Source of the DNA: Nitrospira sp.
GTDB taxonomy: Bacteria; Nitrospirota; Nitrospiria; Nitrospirales; Nitrospiraceae
NCBI GenBank assembly: GCA_037045225.1
Contig: JBAOHZ010000009.1
Span: 2,542,001-2,606,000 of the forward strand
Reading direction: 5' to 3'
Length of the DNA stretch: 64,000 bases
Shown here: positions 33,944 to 42,400 of the stretch, one piece after another
Layout of the letters: the number at the start of each line of letters is the position of its first letter
How positions within the stretch are numbered: the stretch's first letter is position 1
Notes under the pieces: model-generated
The model's input: the letters and a program-made list of their open reading frames with translations, nothing else
What the model was told of the DNA's origin: nothing
Database searches by the model: none
Position numbers and translations under genes: made by a program

Positions 33944-35161
33944 ATGAGTACATTCGCCTATGTCGGACGGAACCGCCAGGGTGCTGTGAAGAAGGGCGAG
34001 CTCACCGCCAAGACTCGGGATGAGGCGGTGGAGCAGCTTCGCAAACAGCAGGTCGTCGTGACCAGCCTGGAAGAAAAGTCCGGCATGGGAGGAAAGTTCA
34101 AGTTTAGCCTTGGGAGTGGGCTTACCGACAAGGATCTGGTGGTCTTCACCCGCCAGTTCGGCACGATGATCAATGCCGGACTGCCCCTGATTCAATGCCT
34201 CGACATCCTTTCCACACAATCTGAAAATAAAGTCTTGCGCGAAACGGTCGGCGACGTGAAGAACAGCGTGGAAGCCGGCTCGACGTTCTCCGATGCGCTG
34301 AAAAGACATCCCAAAGTGTTTGATGACCTCTACGTCAATATGATCCATGCCGGTGAGGTCGGCGGTCTGCTCGATACGATTCTGACTCGTCTGGCCAAGC
34401 ACATCGAGAAGGCGATGAAGCTGAAGGGCCAGATCAAGTCGGCCATGGTGTATCCCACGGCGATCGTCGGCGTGGCGGTCGTCATCATCGGCGTATTGAT
34501 GGTGTGGGTCATTCCGGTTTTTGCGCAGATGTTTCTGGAAATGTCGGGCGGGAAAGTCGGCTTGCCTGGTCCGACCCAGATCGTCATCAATGTCAGTAAC
34601 TTTTTCCAAAGTTACTGGTACGCCATGGGCGGTGCCATGGTTGGGGCGGTGATCGCGATCAAGCGATATTACGCGACTGTGAATGGACGAGTCGTCATCG
34701 ACCGATTGCTCCTCAAGATGCCGATCGTCGGCGACCTGATTAGGAAGGCCTCCGTGGCGAAGTTCACCCGTACGCTGGGCACTCTCATCACCAGCGGTGT
34801 GCCGTTGCTGGAGGGGCTGAGCATCTGCGCCAAGACATCCGGCAACAAGGTGATCGAGGAAGCGCTGATGAATGCGCGGGTGAGTATCAGCGGAGGAAAA
34901 ACGATCTCCGAACCGCTGGCCAAGTGTAACGTGTTTCCCAAAATGGTCACACATATGATCGCGGTCGGCGAATCCACCGGTGCACTCGATGCCATGCTGG
35001 GCAAGATTGCCGACTTTTATGAGGACGAAGTCGATCAGGCGGTTGAGACGCTGACCTCGCTGCTCGAACCGATCATGATGGTGGTGCTGGGTACCATCAT
35101 CGGGTTTATTGTCATCGCGATGTATCTTCCGATCTTCACGATGGCGTCGGCCATCCAATAG
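33944..35161 (+). CDS. pilC: Type IV pilus inner-membrane platform protein PilC (GspF family)
   Basis: A 405-residue protein with two GspF domains (about 70-193 and 270-395) and three membrane spans. FTRQFGTMINAGLPLIQCLDIL, YPTAIVGVAVVIIGVLMVWVIPVFAQMF and MIAVGESTGALDAMLGKIADFYEDEV are the characteristic segments. It is the membrane platform on which PilB and PilT drive pilus extension and retraction. No pilB, pilT or pilin gene is adjacent. The next genes code for the regulator pair of pilin expression. Confidence 0.93.
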   Translation: MSTFAYVGRNRQGAVKKGELTAKTRDEAVEQLRKQQVVVTSLEEKSGMGGKFKFSLGSGLTDKDLVVFTRQFGTMINAGLPLIQCLDILSTQSENKVLRETVGDVKNSVEAGSTFSDALKRHPKVFDDLYVNMIHAGEVGGLLDTILTRLAKHIEKAMKLKGQIKSAMVYPTAIVGVAVVIIGVLMVWVIPVFAQMFLEMSGGKVGLPGPTQIVINVSNFFQSYWYAMGGAMVGAVIAIKRYYATVNGRVVIDRLLLKMPIVGDLIRKASVAKFTRTLGTLITSGVPLLEGLSICAKTSGNKVIEEALMNARVSISGGKTISEPLAKCNVFPKMVTHMIAVGESTGALDAMLGKIADFYEDEVDQAVETLTSLLEPIMMVVLGTIIGFIVIAMYLPIFTMASAIQ

Positions 35162-35190
35162 GGCGACGCCGCACAGTCGTATCCGTGCTA

Positions 35191-35228
35191 CGGCGCATGG
35201 TTCGATGGTCTCCCTGGACCATGCGCCG
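35191..35228 (+). terminator. Stem-loop between pilC and the sensor kinase
   Basis: CGGCGCATGGT (35191-35201) and ACCATGCGCCG (35218-35228) form a perfect 11-bp stem with a 16-base loop, 29 bases after the pilC stop. No T-tract follows, so it is either a weak terminator, an mRNA-stabilising structure or an attenuator that lowers expression of the kinase relative to pilC. Confidence 0.45.
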
Positions 35229-35256
35229 CACATCCATCCAGGGCAATGCGCCCCCC

Positions 35257-37065
35257 ATGCTGTCTCCCACTCTTCCAGTTCGGACCACCGGTGTTGAGCC
35301 GTCCTTGGATTCGACGTCCCAGGCCTTGCCACTCGCAGACTCGTACCGCACATTGCCGGGCGAGCGCTCGATGCCTGAGTTGAAGACGCGACTTCACTGG
35401 CTCATGGGGCTCCGCGTGGCGATTGTCACGCTCCTGTTGGGGCTGTCCTTGGTGTTTGAGTCTACCCGCGGTCAGTTAGTGCCGACGTTCTCCGCGCTGA
35501 TCATCCTCACCTATGCGACGACCATCGCGTATGCTCTTTTGTTGCGCCGGCTGACGGCTCCTGCTGCGCTCGCGGCGTTTACGTGGCTACAGGTAGGCTT
35601 TGACTTTGTGCTGGAGACTATCCTGGTAGCGAGGACAGGCGGAATCGAAAGCCCTTTTGCGGTGCTGTTTATCATTACCGTGTCGGTCGCCAGTCTCGTG
35701 CCGCATCGCCGTGTGGGGTTGGTGACCGGAGCGGGCTGCACCCTTCTGTTCGGTCTGATCACGTGGGTGCAGCATGTGGGGCTGCTCCATACCTCCGGCT
35801 GGCTGCCTCCGAGTCGGCTGGAAGGTGGCGAAACGCTCCAAACGTTTGGAGTCTATGGTCTGGCGTTTCTGGTTGTGGGGTTCCTGAGCGGTGTGTTGGC
35901 CGACCAGCTTCGCGACGCGGATCAGTCGTTGCGTGAAAAGGAGCAAGGGCTCAATCGGCTGCAAGTCTTTCACGAGAGTATCGTACGAAGTATCAGTAGC
36001 GGTGTGTTTACGACGGACGAAGAGGGACGCATCACGTCGTTCAATCCGGCGGCGCATGAAGTGACCGGCTATGCCTTCGCTGATGTGCAAGGGCGTGTGT
36101 GGCGGGATGTCTTCAATTGGCATTCCGGCGACCCAACTGAGGAAGCTGCGCTGATGTCCGTCTCCCCCTTGCGATTCGAGGTGGACTGTCTCCATGCAGA
36201 CGGGAGTCGGCTGGTGCTGGGAATGACGGTGTCTCCGTTGCATGCAGAGGGCACGCAGCGTGGCTTGGTCGGTGTGTTTAAGGATCTGACACAAATTCGC
36301 TATTTGGAAGAGGAGATGCGCCGACGGGAATGGCTCGCGAATTTGGGCGAGATGTCGGCGGGGATGGCGCATGAAATCCGCAATCCGCTCGGCGCGCTCG
36401 CGGGGGCGATGCAGATGCTGCGGCAGGATGTCGGCCCCGATGAAACCAGCCAGCGACTGATGGATATTGCCATTCGTGAGGCCAGGCGGCTCGACAATAT
36501 CATCACCGAGTTTCTGCAGTACGCCCGCCCGCCCGCGTTGAATCTGGTGGAGCACGATTTGAACAAAGTCCTTGCCGATACGTTGGATCTGATCCAACAT
36601 GAAGCTCGATCTCGATCCGGTATCACGATCGTGTCCCGCATGACGCCGAACCCACTTATGGCCCAAGTCGATCAGGACCAGCTGAAGCAGGTGTTCTGGA
36701 ATCTGGCCGTCAATGCCTTTGATGCCATGCCCGAGGGAGGGACCTTGACGATCGTCACCGGGGTGCGGCGAGTAGACGTCGGCGGGCACCGATCCGATGT
36801 GATCGAAATCGGATTTCAGGATAACGGAGAAGGCATTCCTAAGCAGAATTTCGACAAAATCTTTCTGCCGTTTTTTACCACGAAAAAAGAAGGGTCCGGG
36901 CTGGGGCTGGCTCAAGTTCACCGCATTGTGGAGTTGCACGATGGGTGGATCAAGGTCGAAAGCGAGGTCGGGCAGGGGGCACGGTTCGTCGTGTGTCTTC
37001 CGCAGTCTGCAGAGGCGGGCGTCCGGCTACGGCATGAAGGAAGGGAACTGTGGAAAAGATTTTAG
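35257..37065 (+). CDS. pilS: PilS-type membrane sensor histidine kinase
   Basis: About 602 residues from ATG 35257. Six membrane segments (from about residue 54 to 217) are followed by a PAS domain (SSGVFTTDEEGRITSFNPAAHEVTGY), a HisKA domain with MAHEIRNPLGA (phospho-acceptor His372) and an HATPase domain (NAFDAMPEGG, DNGEGIP, FFTTKKEGSGLGL). The six-span, PAS, NtrB-like order is that of PilS. The start is uncertain: 35185 falls before the stem-loop and 35371 (MPELKTRLHW) is also possible. It overlaps the regulator gene by 16 bases and should control pilin transcription through it. Confidence 0.85.
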   Translation: MLSPTLPVRTTGVEPSLDSTSQALPLADSYRTLPGERSMPELKTRLHWLMGLRVAIVTLLLGLSLVFESTRGQLVPTFSALIILTYATTIAYALLLRRLTAPAALAAFTWLQVGFDFVLETILVARTGGIESPFAVLFIITVSVASLVPHRRVGLVTGAGCTLLFGLITWVQHVGLLHTSGWLPPSRLEGGETLQTFGVYGLAFLVVGFLSGVLADQLRDADQSLREKEQGLNRLQVFHESIVRSISSGVFTTDEEGRITSFNPAAHEVTGYAFADVQGRVWRDVFNWHSGDPTEEAALMSVSPLRFEVDCLHADGSRLVLGMTVSPLHAEGTQRGLVGVFKDLTQIRYLEEEMRRREWLANLGEMSAGMAHEIRNPLGALAGAMQMLRQDVGPDETSQRLMDIAIREARRLDNIITEFLQYARPPALNLVEHDLNKVLADTLDLIQHEARSRSGITIVSRMTPNPLMAQVDQDQLKQVFWNLAVNAFDAMPEGGTLTIVTGVRRVDVGGHRSDVIEIGFQDNGEGIPKQNFDKIFLPFFTTKKEGSGLGLAQVHRIVELHDGWIKVESEVGQGARFVVCLPQSAEAGVRLRHEGRELWKRF

Positions 37066-38429
37066 TCGTCGATGACGAGCAGAGCTTGCGCGAAGTGTTG
37101 AGCATCATGCTCAAGCGCGCGGGATATGCAGTGACCGTGGCCTCGGACGGAGATGAAGCGATCGCGCAAGTGCAGAAAGAAATTTTCGACCTCGTCATCA
37201 CCGACCTCAAGATGCCCAGGGTGGGTGGGCTTGAAGTTCTGAAGGCCGTCAAGGCGACGTCCCCGGACACCGTGGTGCTGATGATCACGGCCTTTGCGTC
37301 CGCCGACTCGGCGGTGGAGGCGATGAAGCACGGCGCCTATGACTATCTCACCAAGCCGTTCCAGGTCGATGAAGTGCAGCTGATCATTCGCAACGCGATC
37401 GAGCGGCGTCGGTTGTCGACGGAGAATATGCTCCTGAAGCGGGAGCTGGCCAGCCAGTCGTCGTTCTCACAGATTATCGGCCAGAGCGAGGCGATGCAGA
37501 AAGTGTATGACGTCATCAAGAAGGTGGCCGATTCGAAGAGTAATGTGTTGATCGGTGGTGAAAGCGGGACCGGCAAAGAGCTGGTTGCTCGGGCGATCCA
37601 CTTCAACAGTGTGCGCGCCTCCATGCCATTCGTGACGGTGAATTGCAGCGCGGTGCCGGAAACTCTGCTCGAAAGTGAACTGTTCGGCCACATGAAGGGC
37701 TCGTTCACCGGGGCGATCTCCAATAAAGCGGGTCTGTTCGAAGTGGCGAACGGAGGCACGATTTTTCTCGATGAGATCGGCGATACGACCCCGGCCATCC
37801 AGGTGAAGCTGTTGCGAGTGATTCAAGAGCGTGAGTTCCGGCGGGTGGGCGGAACCCAGGATGTGAAGGTGGATGTCCGCATCGTCGCGGCGACGAACCG
37901 GGATTTGGAGAAAGCCGTCGCGGAAGGCGCCTTCCGGGAGGATCTGTATTATCGCCTGGATGTGATTCCCATCAAGCTCCCGCCGCTGCGCATGAGGACC
38001 GGTGACATTCCGTTGTTGAGCCAACATTTCTTAGAGAAATTTGCCAAGGAAAGTGGTAAACCAGTGCCGACGATGAGCCAGGAGGCCATGCGCGTGCTGT
38101 TGGCGCATGAGTGGCGAGGCAACGTTCGCGAATTGGAGAACGTGGTCGAGCGTGTCGTGGCCTTCACAACGGGGTCGTCGGTGACGGATGCGGATATTCG
38201 CGGATGGCTCCACAAGCCGGTGAGCAACCAGCAGGCGCTGCCATCTGAGTTGCCTGAAGATGGCCTGGACCTAGAAGGGCTCATCAACACGATCGAGAAG
38301 GATCTGTTGTTGAAGGCGCTCGAGCGCAGTCAGTGGGTCAAGAAGCGAGCCGCGCGATTGTTGCGGCTGAATACCCGGTCGTTCCGGTACCGTCTCGAAA
38401 AATACGAAATCAAAGGAGGCCGGGATTAG
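37050..38429 (+). CDS. pilR: Sigma54-dependent response regulator (PilR/NtrC type)
   Basis: A 459-residue enhancer-binding protein. Receiver domain 1-120 with phospho-acceptor Asp52 and Lys102; AAA+ domain with Walker A GESGTGKE (170-177), the sigma54-contacting loop written GSFTGA (normally GAFTGA), Walker B GGTIFLDEIGD and arginine fingers; C-terminal Fis-type helix-turn-helix (KKRAARLLRLNTRSFRYRLEKY). It activates sigma54 promoters, in pilus systems those of pilin. GTG 37050 overlaps pilS. Confidence 0.92.
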   Translation: MEKILVVDDEQSLREVLSIMLKRAGYAVTVASDGDEAIAQVQKEIFDLVITDLKMPRVGGLEVLKAVKATSPDTVVLMITAFASADSAVEAMKHGAYDYLTKPFQVDEVQLIIRNAIERRRLSTENMLLKRELASQSSFSQIIGQSEAMQKVYDVIKKVADSKSNVLIGGESGTGKELVARAIHFNSVRASMPFVTVNCSAVPETLLESELFGHMKGSFTGAISNKAGLFEVANGGTIFLDEIGDTTPAIQVKLLRVIQEREFRRVGGTQDVKVDVRIVAATNRDLEKAVAEGAFREDLYYRLDVIPIKLPPLRMRTGDIPLLSQHFLEKFAKESGKPVPTMSQEAMRVLLAHEWRGNVRELENVVERVVAFTTGSSVTDADIRGWLHKPVSNQQALPSELPEDGLDLEGLINTIEKDLLLKALERSQWVKKRAARLLRLNTRSFRYRLEKYEIKGGRD

Positions 38430-38449
38430 CGCCGCCCAGTAATCTGCGA

Positions 38450-39349
38450 GTGAATGCGACCAGCCTGCGTGTTCTGACCCCTGCGAAAGTGAATCTCATC
38501 CTCCGCGTGCTCGAACGGCGTCCTGACGGTTTTCATGCCATCTGGTCGTTGATGCACACCGTGGGCCTCGATGATGAGGTGCTCCTCACCCTTCAGCCGA
38601 GTGCGGCGTCTCGGATTGTGTTGCGCTGCGACCATGCTGCATTGGGGGCCGATCAGAGCAACCTGGTTTATCGAGCGGCACAGCTGGTCTTGGCGCGAAT
38701 CGATCGCCCCGTTGATCTGTCGATTGTCCTCACCAAACGTATCCCTCTAGGCGCCGGACTGGGCGGCGGCAGCAGCGATGCAGCGGCAACCATTCTCGGC
38801 CTGACTCGTTTGTTGGGCGTGAATTGGTCGGTCCAGCAGATGGCGGAGGTCGGGCAGCAGTTGGGAAGTGACGTGCCGTTCTTTTTTGTGGGGCCGGCTG
38901 CTTGTGTCACCGGGCGAGGGGAAGAGGTGCGATCCGTGCAGGTGACGGGCAGTCGTTGGATCGTGCTGGTGAACCCCGGGTTTCCTGTCGAAACCAAGTG
39001 GGCGTACCAGCAGCTGTCTGCCACCAGGGCGGGGACGCGCCCGCTGTCTCCGGAGCTGCTGCAGCTGGGCAGCCGTCCGGTTGTCGATTGGTCCGAAATC
39101 ATTCCCCTGGTGGAGAATGATTTTGAGGCGCCGGTCTTCAGGCAGCATCCGGTATTGGCCGAGATCAAAACGCAATTGCTGGAACAAGGGGCCGAAGTCG
39201 CGCTCTTATCGGGGAGTGGTGCCACGATGTTCGGGGTATTTCCCGGGCGGACTGATGCGGAGCGGGCTGCGGCTGTGTTGGCTCGTGATTCGAGGATGAA
39301 GGTGTATGCCGTACCGGCGGCGGGTACTCCGGTGATGAGTGCAGTCTGA
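38450..39349 (+). CDS. ispE: 4-diphosphocytidyl-2-C-methyl-D-erythritol kinase
   Basis: A 299-residue GHMP kinase of the non-mevalonate isoprenoid pathway. TPAKVNLILRVL (substrate strand), PLGAGLGGGSSDAAAT (ATP loop) and LSGSGATMFGVF are the three GHMP motifs. The start is GTG 38450, placing PAKVNL about ten residues in, as is normal; the GGAGG at 38415 lies too far upstream to serve it, so a weak or alternative start (CTG 38444) cannot be excluded. It follows the response regulator by 20 bases. It supplies precursors for undecaprenyl phosphate used by MraY. Confidence 0.9.
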   Translation: MNATSLRVLTPAKVNLILRVLERRPDGFHAIWSLMHTVGLDDEVLLTLQPSAASRIVLRCDHAALGADQSNLVYRAAQLVLARIDRPVDLSIVLTKRIPLGAGLGGGSSDAAATILGLTRLLGVNWSVQQMAEVGQQLGSDVPFFFVGPAACVTGRGEEVRSVQVTGSRWIVLVNPGFPVETKWAYQQLSATRAGTRPLSPELLQLGSRPVVDWSEIIPLVENDFEAPVFRQHPVLAEIKTQLLEQGAEVALLSGSGATMFGVFPGRTDAERAAAVLARDSRMKVYAVPAAGTPVMSAV

Positions 39350-39368
39350 GCCCTAAGCGCCAATGCCA

Positions 39369-39429
39369 GGGGGGCAGCACGGCCGGGGGAGCAAGGCCAC
39401 AACCGATCGAAAGCTGATCGGGCGCCCCC
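39369..39429 (+). ncRNA. Predicted three-way-junction RNA structure after ispE
   Basis: GGGGGC (39370-39375) pairs with GCCCCC (39424-39429) and encloses two local stems: GGCC (39381-39384) with GGCC (39395-39398), and CCGATC (39403-39408) with GATCGG (39416-39421) around a seven-base loop. The layout is a compact three-way junction of about 60 bases. It sits 20 bases after the ispE stop. It could be the folded end of the ispE transcript or a separate RNA; there is no T-tract. It matches no RNA family that I can recall. Confidence 0.35.
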
Positions 39430-39470
39430 ACCCACATCGCGCAGTGGACGTTTTGTCGACCGCAGATCGG

Positions 39471-39500
39471 TTGACAACTTCCCGGCGTTTTCGCTATTGT
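39471..39500 (+). promoter_or_regulatory. Sigma70 promoter of prs
   Basis: TTGACA (39471-39476) and TATTGT (39495-39500) are separated by 18 bases. The -35 box is perfect. Initiation near 39507 would give a leader of about 140 bases before the prs start, most of it occupied by the structured segment listed next. Confidence 0.62.
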
Positions 39501-39509
39501 GCTGAGCTT

Positions 39510-39587
39510 CGGTAGGCGTCCTCTTGTCCTGACAGTGCGCGAGGTCAGCGGGACTCACAGCGGGTCCTGTCCGTGCCCACCGTTTTT
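39510..39587 (+). promoter_or_regulatory. Structured prs leader ending in a terminator-like hairpin
   Basis: The predicted transcript starts almost at the foot of this element. CGGTAGGC (39510-39517) pairs with GCCCACCG (39575-39582) with one mismatch and is followed at once by TTTTT (39583-39587). Inside are two competing pairings that share the GGGAC segment: GTCCTGAC with GTCAGCGGGAC, or GGAC with GTCC a few bases later. A long-range stem plus U-tract and alternative inner stems is the layout of an attenuator or riboswitch. I recognise no known aptamer consensus. PRPP or a purine would be an obvious ligand, but that is inference. Confidence 0.42.
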
Positions 39588-39648
39588 ACGAACTCGACAA
39601 GCACCGTTACAGCATCGGCATCGCCTCGTACGGCATCGAAGGGGTCGG

Positions 39649-40590
39649 ATGAACAGGGAACTCAAGCTCTTTTCGGGCAGCGCCAATCCTGCGCTTGCGC
39701 GGGCGATTTGCTCGTACCTCGACTTGCCTCTTGGTGCGGCGACGGTGTCTTCCTTCAGTGACGGCGAAATCCGGATCCGTGTGGAAGAAAACGTGCGCGG
39801 GGCCGACGTATTCGTCACCCAATCCTGCTGTTCTCCGGTCAACGATTCGATCATGGAAATGCTCATCATGATCGATGCCCTGAAACGCTCGTCGGCCAAC
39901 CGTATCACGGCGGTCATTCCCTATTTCGGGTATGCCAGGCAGGACCGAAAAGATCAGCCGCGTGTGCCGATCTCGGCGAAGCTGGTTGCCGACATCATTA
40001 CCACGGCCGGCGCAGACCGTGTGCTGACCATGGACCTCCACGCGAGCCAGATCCAGGGGTTTTTCAATATTCCGGTCGATAATCTGTACGCCTTACCGGT
40101 GCTGATGGAGTACATCACGAAGCGGAAGGTGTCGGATCTGGTGGTGGTGTCGCCGGATGCCGGCGGCGTGGAGCGCGCGAGGGCCTTCGCGAAGCGGTTG
40201 CAGGCGAATCTCGCCATTATCGATAAGCGGCGGGAAGGGCCGAATCAGGCGCAGGTCATGAATATCATCGGCGATGTGCAGGGCAAGAGCGCCTTGCTCC
40301 TCGACGATATGATTGATACGGCGGGCACGATCGTCCAGGGCGCGCAGGCCTGCCTCGATAAAGGTGCGCGTGAAGTGTGGGCCGGTTGTTCGCATGGGGT
40401 GTTATCGGGGCCCGCATTGGAGCGTATACAACAATCCGGCTTGACTGAAGTGCTGGTGACCGATTCGATTCCCCTGCGAGGCAAAGAACAGAAGTGTCCG
40501 AAACTCAAGGTGTTGTCGGTGGCGCCTCTCTTTGGAGAAGCGATCCGGCGTATCCATGAAGATGAATCAGTAAGTTCGTTATTCGTGTAG
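39649..40590 (+). CDS. prs: Ribose-phosphate pyrophosphokinase (PRPP synthase)
   Basis: A 313-residue class I PRPP synthase making phosphoribosyl pyrophosphate from ribose 5-phosphate and ATP. LFSGSANPALARAI opens the protein; FSDGEIRIRVEENVRG, PYFGYARQDRK (flexible ATP loop), MDLHASQIQGFF (metal/ATP), VVSPDAGGVERARAFA and LLLDDMIDTAGTI (PRPP loop) are all present. ATG 39649 is preferred; the frame opens at 39499 but runs through the structured leader. The gene order prs-rplY-pth is common in bacteria. Confidence 0.94.
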   Translation: MNRELKLFSGSANPALARAICSYLDLPLGAATVSSFSDGEIRIRVEENVRGADVFVTQSCCSPVNDSIMEMLIMIDALKRSSANRITAVIPYFGYARQDRKDQPRVPISAKLVADIITTAGADRVLTMDLHASQIQGFFNIPVDNLYALPVLMEYITKRKVSDLVVVSPDAGGVERARAFAKRLQANLAIIDKRREGPNQAQVMNIIGDVQGKSALLLDDMIDTAGTIVQGAQACLDKGAREVWAGCSHGVLSGPALERIQQSGLTEVLVTDSIPLRGKEQKCPKLKVLSVAPLFGEAIRRIHEDESVSSLFV

Positions 40591-40627
40591 GCCGTCCGCG
40601 TCGAGCGACTGGTCGAGGAGGAGTATC

Positions 40628-41395
40628 ATGAAATTCGATTTAACCGTTGAAAGCAGAGAAGGTGGGGGCAAGGGGCCCGCGCGTCAACTTCGTCGTGCAG
40701 GCCGGGTCCCGGCCGTGTTGTACGGACAGGGAGAATGTCTCCTGCTCTCAGTCAAGCCCGATGAGTTGGTGAAAATTCTGCGTTCTCAAGCAGGATCCAC
40801 CGCGCTCATTTCTCTTACCATCAACGGCGCGAAGAGCAAGGCCAAGCGTATCGCGTTGCTGCGGGAGTTCCAGGTCGATCCCATTACGAGCAGCGTCCTG
40901 CACGCGGATTTCTTTGAAGTGGCGATGGATAAGCCGATTCGTGTCAAGGTTCCGGTGCATTTGACCGGTGGCCAGCCGCTTGGGTTGAAGGAAGGCGGAG
41001 TGTTGCATCATGTGTTGCGTCAGCTCCACATTGAATGTCTCCCGTCGGTCTTGCCCGACTTCATCGAAGTCGATGCGTCGCAGCTCCAAATCAACCAGGG
41101 CATCCACCTGAAGGACGTTCCGAAAACCGAAGGTTTGCGGTTTTTAGACGACCTTGAGCACATGGTTGTGAGCGTGGCTGCGCCGATGACCGATGCCAAG
41201 CTCGAATCCCTGCTGACCACCGGTGCGCCTGGTGCCGAAGGCGCCAAGGAGCCTGAGGTGGCGGTGAAGGGCAAGGCAGTGGCTGAAGGAGCGGCCGGTG
41301 CGGAAGCGGGCAAGGCGGGAGACGCCAAAGCTGGAGCTGCCGCGCCCAAGGCCGGAGCTGCGCCTGCGAAGAAGGAAGCGGAAAAGAAGAAGTAG
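40628..41395 (+). CDS. rplY: 50S ribosomal protein bL25, CTC/TL5 form
   Basis: A 255-residue L25 of the long general-stress type. The N-terminal 5S-rRNA-binding L25 domain (about 1-95, GPARQLRRAGRVPAVLYG) is followed by the beta-rich CTC domain (about 100-190, PVHLTGGQPLGLKEGGVLHHVL). The last 50 residues are a low-complexity Ala/Gly/Lys tail ending in KKEAEKKK, probably disordered and rRNA-contacting. GAGGAGGAG precedes the ATG. It follows prs by 37 bases. Confidence 0.93.
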   Translation: MKFDLTVESREGGGKGPARQLRRAGRVPAVLYGQGECLLLSVKPDELVKILRSQAGSTALISLTINGAKSKAKRIALLREFQVDPITSSVLHADFFEVAMDKPIRVKVPVHLTGGQPLGLKEGGVLHHVLRQLHIECLPSVLPDFIEVDASQLQINQGIHLKDVPKTEGLRFLDDLEHMVVSVAAPMTDAKLESLLTTGAPGAEGAKEPEVAVKGKAVAEGAAGAEAGKAGDAKAGAAAPKAGAAPAKKEAEKKK

Positions 41396-41400
41396 TTGCG

Positions 41401-41991
41401 TTGCGCCTGCTCGTTGGATTGGGCAATCCCGGAGCCGACTATGCCGACACGCGGCATAATATCGGCTGTTGGGTGATCGAACGGGCCGCTGCACGTTGGT
41501 CGATACGTCTCACCAGGAAAGGCGCGGCCCAGCGAGGCTCGGGTCGCGCCGGTTCCAAACTCATCGAACTCGCCGGTACTCTCGACTGGATGAATCTCAG
41601 CGGCCCTCCCCTCAAGGGCCTCCTCCTCGAACTTGGCCTGACTCCCGAAGCCCTGGTAGTTGTGCACGACGATCTGGATTTAGAGCCGGGTCGCTTGCGG
41701 ATCAGGCAGGACGGCGGCAGCGGAGGCCATAACGGCCTCAAGTCCGTCATTGAAGCGTTGGGCACGCCGCAGTTCGTGCGGCTGAAGATCGGTGTCGGCC
41801 GTCCGGCACCGAGGCAGGATACTGCAGACTACGTGCTGGAGCAGGTGTCACCTGAAGAGCGGGCGATCTATGCCCCCTGCCTTGAGCGAGCGGTCGATGC
41901 CCTCGAATTGCTGCTCAACCGCGATGTCGCCACGGCGATGAATCAATTCAACGTGCGAGAAAAAGCGGAGGGCGAGGAGCGACCGGGTTAG
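41401..41991 (+). CDS. pth: Peptidyl-tRNA hydrolase
   Basis: A 196-residue enzyme recycling tRNA from dropped peptidyl-tRNA. LLVGLGNPGADYADTRHNIG carries Asn9 and catalytic His19; VVHDDLDLEPGRLRIRQDGGSGGHNGLKS contains the catalytic Asp and the peptide-binding Asn. The start appears to be TTG 41401, five bases after the rplY stop; no ATG gives a full N-terminus. Translational coupling with rplY is likely. Confidence 0.92.
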   Translation: MRLLVGLGNPGADYADTRHNIGCWVIERAAARWSIRLTRKGAAQRGSGRAGSKLIELAGTLDWMNLSGPPLKGLLLELGLTPEALVVVHDDLDLEPGRLRIRQDGGSGGHNGLKSVIEALGTPQFVRLKIGVGRPAPRQDTADYVLEQVSPEERAIYAPCLERAVDALELLLNRDVATAMNQFNVREKAEGEERPG

Positions 41992-42400
41992 CCTCGGTGC
42001 CTGCGTCGAGCTCATGCCTAACTTGACCGGCTATCCCGCTGTTGTTTGTTCTATTTAAAAAACTACAATTCTGATGCCCTTGATCCAGGCCCGCCGGTTG
42101 CTTTGGTTTGCCCCGTCTGAACTCCGCGCACGATTCCCTGGTCATCGAAGGTAATAGTCAGCATGCCACGGCCTCGAACCGACAAGGCATGGGTGAGTGC
42201 GCTCGAATGTGTGTCGTGGGAGGACGCTTCCCCTGCCGGTCCTGTGTCGTCCAATCTGGCAGTAGATTCGCTCAGATGAACGGCGGCTTGTAGGTATAAA
42301 TCGCGTCAGTAGGATCTACCTCGGGTGGCCCCTGTCTGCTGCAGGGGCCACCGCTCTTTCTCTCTCGAAGCCGACGTCAACGTCGTACGAGGCGCATCTG
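41992..42400. other. Intergenic region with a strong stem-loop and a possible gene remnant
   Basis: No convincing gene is seen. On the minus strand a frame ending at 42063 reads GMLTITFDDQGIVRGVQTGQTK, which resembles the last strand of small outer-membrane-assembly-type lipoproteins (BamE-like) but has neither start context nor the rest of the domain, so it may be debris. The stem-loop at 42324-42352 is listed separately. Confidence 0.4.
42324..42352 (+). terminator. Strong stem-loop, probable terminator
   Basis: GGTGGCCCCTG (42324-42334) and CAGGGGCCACC (42342-42352) form a perfect 11-bp GC-rich stem with a seven-base loop, followed on the plus strand by GCTCTTTCTCTC. It lies 330 bases after pth and 49 bases beyond the end of the convergent unknown gene. 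The pyrimidine-rich tail favours termination of plus-strand transcripts from the prs-rplY-pth unit, but it could act in both directions. Confidence 0.6.

Noticed and set aside
33911..35353. 480-codon minus-strand frame opposite pilC
   Set aside because: His/Arg/Asp-rich composition typical of the antisense of a GC-rich gene; the plus strand has clear PilC motifs.
35587..36939. 450-codon minus-strand frame opposite the PilS-type kinase
   Set aside because: Antisense shadow; the plus strand encodes intact PAS, HisKA and HATPase domains.
39369..39587. A tRNA or SRP RNA between ispE and prs
   Set aside because: No T-loop (GGTTCRANNC), no anticodon arm and no GGAAGCAGC-type SRP motif; only unassigned stems remain.
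42063..42254. Small minus-strand gene with LTITFDDQGIVRGV
   Set aside because: Only one strand of a possible BamE-like fold is present, with a TTG start and no ribosome site; kept only as possible debris.
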